Origin: Prevotella sp.
GTDB lineage: Bacteria > Bacteroidota > Bacteroidia > Bacteroidales > Bacteroidaceae
Direction of reading: 5' to 3'
Assembly: GCA_016285245.1 (NCBI GenBank)
Contig: JAEEQH010000001.1
Coordinates: 1 to 64,000, forward strand
DNA length: 64,000 nucleotides
This document shows, one piece after another, positions 24,537 to 31,300 of this stretch. Position numbers and translations under genes: made by a program. The notes beneath the pieces are model-generated. The model was given only the letters and a program-made list of their open reading frames with translations. It ran no database searches and was not told the origin of the DNA. Position 1 is the first letter of the stretch. Each line of letters begins with the position of its first letter.

Positions 24537-25871
24537 ATGTATAACCTCGTCATCTACCTCTACCTCTGCGGTGTCGCTGTCTACAGCCTTTTCAACGAGA
24601 AGGTGCGCAAGATGTGGCGCGGTGAGCGCGCTGCCTTCGGCGTGCTGAAGGAGAAGGTAGACCCCGAGGCGAAGTACGTGTGGTTCCATGCCGCCTCGCT
24701 GGGAGAGTTCGAGCAGGGCCGACCGCTGATGGAGCGGCTGCGCCAGGAGCATCCCGAGTACAAGATCCTGCTGACGTTCTTCTCGCCCTCGGGCTACGAG
24801 GTGCGCAAGAACTACGAGGGGGCCGACATCATCTGCTACCTGCCGCTCGACACGCCCATCAACGCTATCCGCTTCCTGCGCCTTGTGCGCCCCGTCATGG
24901 CGTTCTTCATCAAGTACGAGTTCTGGTACAACTACCTGCATATCCTGAAGCACCGCCACGTGCCCGTCTATAGCGTCTCGAGCATCTTCCGCCCTGATCA
25001 GGTGTTCTTCAAGTGGTACGGCCGCCAGTATGGCCGTGTGCTGAACTGCTTCACCCATTTCTTCGTGCAGAACGAGATGAGCAGCGAGCTGTTGGCGAAG
25101 ATTGGCATCAAGTGTGTCTCCATCGTCGGCGACACCCGTTTCGACCGTGTGCTGCAGATCAAGGCGGCAGCCAAGGAGTTGCCGATTGTGGAAGGATTCC
25201 TTTCGAGTAATGAGGAACGAGTAACGAGGAACGAGAATAGTTCTACCGCAGATTTAGAGGAGCACTCCATGGAAAGAGGTGACCTCGTTCCTCGTTCCTC
25301 GTTCCTCGCTCCTCGAGTATTCGTCGCCGGCTCCAGCTGGCCTCCTGACGAGGAAATCTTCATCCGCTATTTCCGCGAGCATCCCGAGTGGAAGCTCATC
25401 ATTGCCCCGCACGTCATCGGTGAGGACCATCTGCAACAGATAGAGAAGAAGCTGGAAGGATGGAACGTTACACGCTATACGAAAGCCCAGGCCACTAATG
25501 AAACCCCTTGGAAAGGGGGTGGGGGTGAGGCTCTCATCATCGACTGCTTCGGCCTGCTCAGCAGCATCTACCGTTATGCCGACGTGGCTTACGTCGGTGG
25601 CGGTTTCGGCGTGGGCATCCACAACCTGCTCGAGGCAGCCGTCTGGGACGTGCCCGTCATCTTCGGACCCAACAACCAGAAGTTCCAGGAGGCGCAGGGA
25701 CTGAAGAAGAGTGGTGGCTTCGAGATCCATGACTACGACGAGTTCGCCGCACTCATGGACCGCTTCACTGCCGATGCCGACTACTTGAAGACGCAGGGCC
25801 AGCATGCCGGTGCCTTCGTCCAGAGCCTCGCCGGTGCCACTGAGAAAATCCTCAGCAGCGTCTCCCTTTAA
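24537..25871 (+). CDS. waaA: 3-deoxy-D-manno-octulosonic acid transferase
   Basis: A 444-aa GT30 glycosyltransferase that adds Kdo to lipid A precursor at the inner membrane. An N-terminal hydrophobic anchor (residues 1-19) is followed by WFHAASLGEFEQGRPL, TFFSPSGYEVRK and KYEFWYNY in the first Rossmann domain, and VAGSSWPPDEE and YVGGGFGVGIHNLLEAAVWDVPVIFGPN in the second. It is about 35-40 residues longer than usual because residues 221-261 are encoded by a heptamer hairpin element and residues 321-331 by a GC-rich element, both in frame. Both insertions fall in loops, and motifs are intact. Confidence 0.95.
   Translation: MYNLVIYLYLCGVAVYSLFNEKVRKMWRGERAAFGVLKEKVDPEAKYVWFHAASLGEFEQGRPLMERLRQEHPEYKILLTFFSPSGYEVRKNYEGADIICYLPLDTPINAIRFLRLVRPVMAFFIKYEFWYNYLHILKHRHVPVYSVSSIFRPDQVFFKWYGRQYGRVLNCFTHFFVQNEMSSELLAKIGIKCVSIVGDTRFDRVLQIKAAAKELPIVEGFLSSNEERVTRNENSSTADLEEHSMERGDLVPRSSFLAPRVFVAGSSWPPDEEIFIRYFREHPEWKLIIAPHVIGEDHLQQIEKKLEGWNVTRYTKAQATNETPWKGGGGEALIIDCFGLLSSIYRYADVAYVGGGFGVGIHNLLEAAVWDVPVIFGPNNQKFQEAQGLKKSGGFEIHDYDEFAALMDRFTADADYLKTQGQHAGAFVQSLAGATEKILSSVSL
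25199..25322 (+). repeat. In-frame heptamer hairpin element in waaA
   Basis: Left array (GAGGAAC/GAGTAAC units, 25205-25240), a unique centre of about 50 nt beginning ATAGTTC, and a right array of CTCGTTC units (25286-25319). Borders read TTTCGAG and CTCGAG. The element adds residues SSNEERVTRNENSS ... LVPRSSFLAPR without breaking the frame. Confidence 0.85.
25497..25531 (+). repeat. GC-rich CCCC..GGGG element in waaA
   Basis: A short hairpin-prone sequence (ACCCCTTGGAAAGGGGGT followed by GGGGGT) encoding NETPWKGGGGE. It resembles elements at 34708 and 44441 and appears to be a second dispersed family. Confidence 0.5.
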
Positions 25872-26374
25872 TCCTCTTCAAGATAGAACTTCGAGTACGC
25901 CACGTAGTGCTCGGCGTTGTCCGTCTGTCCCGGGCGGACGGGCTTGATGTACTTTGCCGGTACACCGCCCCAGATTTCGCCGGCGGGAATCTTCGTGTTC
26001 TGTAGCACCAGCGCACCGGCGGCGACGATGGCTCCTTCGCCCACCTCGCAGCCGTCGAGCAGTGTCGACCCCATGCCTATCAGGGCGTGGTCACGGATGG
26101 TGCAGGCGTGGACGGTGACATTGTGTCCGATGGTGACGTACGAGCCGATGTGTGTCGGTCCCGTCTCGTGGGTGACGTGTACGCACGAGCCGTCCTGGAT
26201 GTTCGTACAGTTGCCGATGGTGATGGGTGCCACGTCGCCGCGTACGACGGCGTTGAACCACACCGAACACTCGTCGCCCATCGTCACGTCGCCGACGATG
26301 GTAGCGTTCTCACTGAAATAACAGTCTCGCCCCCATTTGGGAGCGAGACCGCGATATGATTTAATCAAAGCCAT
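25868..26374 (-). CDS. Gamma-carbonic anhydrase family protein
   Basis: A 168-aa left-handed beta-helix protein with hexapeptide repeats (DVTMGDECSVWFNAVVRGD, IGNCTNIQDGSCVHV, IGHNVTVHACTIRDHALIGMGS). The three conserved histidines and the Arg/Gln pair expected for gamma-class metal sites are present. Start set at 26374 (MALIKSYRGLAPKWG); the longer frame to 26437 is encoded by repeat DNA. The stop overlaps the waaA stop by 3-4 bp on the opposite strand. Acyltransferase-like relatives exist; activity is not proved. Confidence 0.9.
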   Translation of the reverse strand: MALIKSYRGLAPKWGRDCYFSENATIVGDVTMGDECSVWFNAVVRGDVAPITIGNCTNIQDGSCVHVTHETGPTHIGSYVTIGHNVTVHACTIRDHALIGMGSTLLDGCEVGEGAIVAAGALVLQNTKIPAGEIWGGVPAKYIKPVRPGQTDNAEHYVAYSKFYLEED

Positions 26375-26375
26375 T

Positions 26376-26402
26376 GCCTGATAATTATCAATTATCCATT
26401 GA
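26376..26402 (-). repeat. Heptamer array between mdh and the carbonic anhydrase gene
   Basis: Four imperfect 7-mers (TGATAAT, TATCAAT, TATCCAT, TGATCAC) fill the gap between two minus-strand genes. Confidence 0.5.
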
Positions 26403-27389
26403 TCACAGATTAGCGTTGTCCTTGCACCAGTCCTCAACGGCGGGGATGATGCCCAGACCGATGATCTCGTCGCGCATCTTCTGCAGGTGCTCGTACGATG
26501 CCTGGAGCGAGGCCATCTCCTCGGCCGTGCCCTCGGGCTCGGTGAAGTGTACGCCGTCCTTGTCGATGACGGTAGGCATGGCCATCATCACGTTCTTGAA
26601 GCCGAAGGCGTTCACGTAGCAGCCGGCAGGCCATGTGAAGGGCTCGCCGCCCATGGCACCCTCGATCATCTTCACTGCCTGGTAGGCAGGGCTCTGGAAC
26701 GACGAACGGCCGCGCAGCTTGATGATGTTGCTGCCGCCCTGGGTCGTCATGTGCTTGATCTCGGCCCAACGCTCAGCGCTGAGGGGCAGCTCCGACAGGG
26801 GCTTGCCGTCGATGAGGGCCTTGCTGGCGAAGACAGCCATCTGCTCGCCGTGACCGCCGTAGGTGTAAGCCTTCGTCACCTTGTCCTGCTGCACGCCGAA
26901 CTCCAGTGCCAGCTGCTGCTGCAGACGGGTGGAGTCGAGGGCTGCCAGCGATGTCAGCTGGTTGGGCTTCAGTCCCGAGTGGATCAGTGCCGTCAGGGCC
27001 GTCACGTCAGCGGGGTTGAAGATGACGACGACGTGCTTCACGTCGGGGCAGTACTTCTTGATGTTCTCGCCGAAGTCGGCAGCAATCTGGCAGTTGCCCT
27101 TCAGCAGGTCCTCACGGGTCATGCCCTCCTTACGGGGAGCGCCGCCTGAGGAGATGATGTACTTGGCGCCGGTGAATGCCTCCTTGGCGTCAACGGTATA
27201 AGAGAGGTTTGCACCGGGGAAGGCGCAGTGGCACATCTCGTCATAGACACCATGAACGCCGGGCTCATAGATATCATACAAGCAGATGTTGGGTGTCAGA
27301 CCCAGCATCAGCACACTCTGTACCATGTTGGAGCCGATCATGCCGCCGGCACCAACAATCACCAATTTCTCGTCAGTTAAAAATGCCAT
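26403..27389 (-). CDS. mdh: Malate dehydrogenase
   Basis: A 328-aa NAD-dependent dehydrogenase of the lactate/malate superfamily, in the form typical of Prevotella. The dinucleotide-binding loop is VGAGGMIGSNMVQS (residues 12-25). SSGGAPRKEGMTREDLL is the substrate loop, FNPADVTALTALIHSG and LDSTRLQQQLA follow, and the catalytic His is in YGGHGEQMAVF. It interconverts malate and oxaloacetate in the reductive branch to succinate. Promoter element at 27434-27427; the carbonic anhydrase gene follows 28 nt later and may be co-transcribed. Confidence 0.93.
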   Translation of the reverse strand: MAFLTDEKLVIVGAGGMIGSNMVQSVLMLGLTPNICLYDIYEPGVHGVYDEMCHCAFPGANLSYTVDAKEAFTGAKYIISSGGAPRKEGMTREDLLKGNCQIAADFGENIKKYCPDVKHVVVIFNPADVTALTALIHSGLKPNQLTSLAALDSTRLQQQLALEFGVQQDKVTKAYTYGGHGEQMAVFASKALIDGKPLSELPLSAERWAEIKHMTTQGGSNIIKLRGRSSFQSPAYQAVKMIEGAMGGEPFTWPAGCYVNAFGFKNVMMAMPTVIDKDGVHFTEPEGTAEEMASLQASYEHLQKMRDEIIGLGIIPAVEDWCKDNANL

Positions 27390-27426
27390 AATCTTTTGCG
27401 TATTTGTTTTGATTGATACTATGGCG

Positions 27427-27434
27427 CAAAGGTA
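27427..27434 (-). promoter_or_regulatory. TAnnTTTG promoter element for mdh
   Basis: TACCTTTG on the minus strand, 38 nt before the mdh start. Confidence 0.55.
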
Positions 27435-27561
27435 GCAAAAATATTTTTACTACCGCCCTGTTGTCTCAGGAAAAAGTGTTATTTATTCTGAAAACATACG
27501 GGTTTGCTAAACGGACTTTGCAAATTCACCTCAAGACATCCCGGCAAAAAGAAACGAATAG

Positions 27562-27618
27562 GTGTTCGTGCAGTATACGGGCACGACGCCGGCACAGTAC
27601 CAGAAGGTCAAGGTATAA
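27562..27618 (+). pseudogene. Possible C-terminal relic of an AraC-family regulator
   Basis: After an in-frame stop at 27559-27561 the plus strand encodes VFVQYTGTTPAQYQKVKV and a stop. TGTTPxQYQK is the typical end of AraC-family DNA-binding domains. Only this tail remains, so it is interpreted as a fragment of a lost gene. A chance match cannot be excluded over 18 residues. Confidence 0.35.
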
Positions 27619-27638
27619 TTCTTGGGTCGGCCCATGGC

Positions 27639-27736
27639 CTCAAAATTATAATAAAATTGAATATAAAAATTATCAAAAAGGCTATGCATGCCCATGGTTC
27701 TTTTAATTTTGAAATAAATTTTTCTATAATTTTGAG
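27639..27736. repeat. Spaced inverted repeat in an AT-rich spacer
   Basis: CTCAAAATTATA (27639-27650) and its exact inverse (27725-27736) enclose about 75 nt of very AT-rich DNA. No gene is seen. This may be a remnant of a mobile element or a large hairpin. Confidence 0.45.
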
Positions 27737-27790
27737 CGAAGCGACCATCATTGAAAGGAATGCATAATTATCCGCATATTTATGTGTAAT

Positions 27791-27892
27791 AAGGTGACCT
27801 TTAGCCGGCTAAAGGTCACCCTTTCGTCGCTAAAGGTCACCTTTAGAATCGTAAAGACCACCTTTTCGCGGCTAAAGGTCACCTTTTCGGGA
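27791..27892. repeat. Palindrome array, core AAAGGTCACCTTT, about 21-bp period
   Basis: Starts with a perfect 28-bp palindrome (GGTGACCTTTAGCC plus its inverse, 27793-27820, which already contains the first forward core). Forward cores then repeat as CTAAAGGTCACCCTTT, CTAAAGGTCACCTTT, GTAAAGACCACCTTTT and CTAAAGGTCACCTTTT, joined by linkers TCGTC, AGAATC and TCGCG. Spacing is 20-22 bp. The 27390-28323 gap otherwise holds only the AraC relic and the inverted repeats listed separately. Confidence 0.8.
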
Positions 27893-28049
27893 AACAGGGA
27901 AACGAACACGAAATTATTGGTTATTTTAAGAAACGAGTTATCCTAATTGACCTTAATTTTTCTAATAATAATTTCAAAATGAATATTTAAGTCATTTGTT
28001 TCCACGAGCCTCGCGCGTATGCATATATACTACTGAAACAAGAAAATAC

Positions 28050-28150
28050 CCCACACTTCCCACACTTCCTACACCTACAGGCATTTCATTAAGCATTATG
28101 CATTAAGCATTAAGCATTGATTTAGGTGTAGGAAGTGTGGGAAGTGTGGG
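28050..28150. repeat. Perfect 28-bp inverted repeat around a heptamer array
   Basis: Arms 28050-28077 and 28123-28150 are exact inverses and are themselves built from CACACTTCC units (period 9). The 45-nt loop contains four to five ATTAAGC-type heptamers. No ORF is interrupted. Very stable as a hairpin or cruciform. Confidence 0.85.
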
Positions 28151-28236
28151 ATAATTTCCGCTTTCCCTATTATAATACGTGTACGCGTGCACGCGCATAC
28201 GTTGTAACCCGCTAAACGCCCCCAAAGTCACAGGTT

Positions 28237-28267
28237 AGGTGTAGGATCTCTCATTGATCCCGCACCT
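28237..28267. terminator. Imperfect hairpin downstream of the giant LRR gene
   Basis: AGGTGTAGGATC and GATCCCGCACCT pair at 10 of 12 positions across a 7-nt loop, 57 nt past the stop of the 1836-aa gene. Its AGGTGTAGG core repeats the arm sequence of the 28-bp inverted repeat just downstream. Terminator role is a guess. Confidence 0.35.
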
Positions 28268-28323
28268 ATCCCGCTTGCTCCAAAATATTCGTTCCACTTC
28301 TTTTGTTGTTTTTTTCTTTATTC

Positions 28324-31300
28324 TCACTTAATCACGACCACTTTTCCATTGAAGATATAGAGACCCTTGCGTGTCGGCTTACCATTGAGCTTCACGCCAT
28401 CCACCGTGTACCACGCGCCATTTTTCATATCTCCTTCCTCGTTCCTCGTTCCTCCTTCTTCGTCCAACATTGAAACGATTCCTGTCGTTTCGTCCTCTCC
28501 GAAGTTCAGCTTGATCTCTCGTGCGCCGGAGACAATCTCGTCAGCGAACTGGAAGTAGGCGCGGCAGGTGTGGAGTGTGCGGGCCCTGCCCGTATGCTTC
28601 AGCGTGTTGTCGGCGGTCATGTAGTAGATGCTCGGCACGACGCTGGCGGCGAAGTCGTCAGAACCATTCTCCGGATCCAGAAGGAGGGCGTCGTAGTAGC
28701 CGACGAGCTTCACGGCGCCGTCGAGTACGGAGACGGTTCTGTCAGCAGCAGAACTGCTGACCACCGTTACGCCGGTGAAGACGGGCTCGACGATGTTCGT
28801 ATTGGTGGCATCCCACTTAATAATATAAGGTACGCCGGCCTTCAGCACCGTCACGGGCTCCGTCGTGCTGTCGGGATTACCGAAGTTGATGGTGATGTCG
28901 TTGCCACTTGTCGTGGTACCAATCACAGTCTTCGCCGTAGCATCGTCCAGCGGCGAACCCTCGAGCTCGACGTCGAAGGGCAGGCACAGGGTGTTCCACG
29001 CGCCGTCCTTGTAGAGGGTGCGGCCGCTGAGGGCTACGGCGAGGGTCTGGCCTGCGTGGTCGGCGATGGCGGCGGTGTTGTCGGCGGCGTCGGCCAGGGC
29101 GAGGCAGGGCTGGAGGGTCGTCTCAGCGGCAAAACCGCTGAGCACACTGGCGGTGAGGGTGCCGGTGTAGATGTGGCCGCTGCCGTCGGTGAGGGCCTGG
29201 CCGTCGGCTACTGCTACGGTGCTGCCGTAGGTGGTGATGATGCTGCTGGCGGTGATGCGGTCGTCGGGGCGGGTCCAGCCGAGGGTGAGGGCGGTGCCGT
29301 CGTCGGCCAAGGCGAGGATGCCGGTGGCGTTGTCGCCGGTGGCGGTGGCGGTGAGCTGTCCGCCGAGGATGCTGTGCGTTGTGCCGAGGATGGCGAGGGC
29401 GTCATCGCCGTTGGCGGTGACGGTGAGGGTGCCGCCCCGGAGGGTGACGTTGGCGTTGATGCCATTCATCCCGGGGCCGCTGGTGGTGATGCTGACGTTG
29501 CCGCTGTGCTGCTCGTAGTTGTTCACATAGATGCCTGCCTCTGTGCCGTTGTAGCGGAGGGTGCCGGCATCGTTGTCGAGGCTTTGGCCATAGATGGTGA
29601 GGTTACGGCCTCCATCGATGCCCGTCACGTCGCTGGCGAGGGTCATGGTCTTGCCGTCGGCGAGGATGAGGGTGATGTTGCCGGCGAGCCAGATTCGGTT
29701 GGCGTAGGCGATGTCGGTGCCGACGTAGTAGGTGCCGGCGTCGAGGCATACGTCGCCATCCCCATCCACGGTCTCATGTCCGTCGAGGGCGACGGCTTGG
29801 GCGGCGTTGTCACCGTCGTGCAGGGTGCCGTCGGCATCGATGTAGGCGACGGTGACGGGCTGGCCGGTGCTGCGGAGGGCGGCGTTGAGGGTCTTGCCGT
29901 CGCAGTCGGCGGTGACGGTGAACTGGGCTATGGCTGTGCCGGTGTAGTCGGGGGCGTCACCCATGTGGGTGTAGAGGTCCAACAGCTGGCCGCCGAGGGT
30001 TGCACGGGGGGTGTATCCCTGCGCCGCGCCGCTGGCAAGGGTTGAGCCGGGGGTGAATTCGTAGCCGGAGGCGAAATAGTGGTTGCCTGCCAGGGTGAAT
30101 CCGTTCCCGGGGGCCAGTCGGGCGCCATCAGGGGGGGTGTCGAGCCATTCCGTCTGGCCGGCGAAGGTTCCCGGGGGGGTGGTGATGTTCGCGCCGAGGG
30201 TGATGGCGTAGGCAGGGAGGGCGCCGTTGTTGTCGGCTCCCTTGCAGCCCTTGCCGGAGGTGACGGCGGTGCCGTTCACGGTGCAGCCGTGGTAGTAGTT
30301 GTTGGTGAGGCTGGAGTAGGATCTGGTGAAGCCGCAGATGGTGCCGTAGTTCCAGCTGTCGGCGGTGATATGGGAATCGGTGACGGTGCAGCGCATAATG
30401 GAGCCCGCGTTGATGTAGCCCGCGATGCCGCCGACGTTCTGGTAGCCTGTGATGCTGGCGTCGGTGAGGTGGACGTCGTAGATGTTGGCACCGTAGTCTG
30501 TATAGCCGAAGAGGCCTTGGTAGCTGTAGGCATCGTCGTTGCCAGTCTTGCGGATGCGGATGCCGCTGACGGTGTGGCCGTCGCCGTCGAAGATGCCGCA
30601 GAAGTTGCGGTAGGTGCCGCCGATGTAGCCGCCTATGGCCTCATAGTTGCTCTGTTCTTCGTCGAGGGTCAGGTCGTTGGGGTCGAACGTGATGTCGGCT
30701 CCGAGCCTGAAGAACTTGCCCACGTACGTGTTGGCGGTCTCGCCGCTGGTGCCGTTCACGCGGTGGGCGAGCAGCAGGAGCTGGTCCTTGTTGTATATCA
30801 TGTAGGGGTCTTCCGAGTCGCCCTGGTTCACGGTTGCCCAGTCGATGGGGGCGAGGGCGGCGGTGATGGTCACGTCCTCGTCGGGCATGGTGAGGGTGGT
30901 GCCGCTGAGGGTGCCTGCGCTGGCGGTGTAGCCGTCGTAGCGGTAGCCTTGGGGTGCGCCGGCGGCGGTGTTGCCGAGGGTTAGGCTGAGGGCGTCGCCC
31001 TGGCCGTAGTAGTAGGTGTCGGCGCTGGCCACGGTGCGCTTGATGCCGCCGTTGGCGTAGGCGGTGATGCCGCTGACGGCGTAGTGGGTTTCGTCGCCGC
31101 TGAGGGCGATGGCCTCGATGGTGACGTCGGCGGCGGCGGCGACGGTGCGGCGGGCGTGGCCGTTGCGTCGGGTGATGCCGTCGGTGGCATAGTATGGCAC
31201 GTAGTGCTCGCCGTCGCAGAGGTAGTAGGTGTAGTAGCAGTTGTGGGTATCTACGTCGTTGCGGGCGAAGGTGGCGCTGTTGGCCTTCTTCACGGTGACC

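Noticed and set aside
27791..27892. CRISPR array
   Set aside because: The repeats are tandem palindromes with 5-6-nt linkers, without unique spacers of 25-40 nt, and there are no cas genes in the window.
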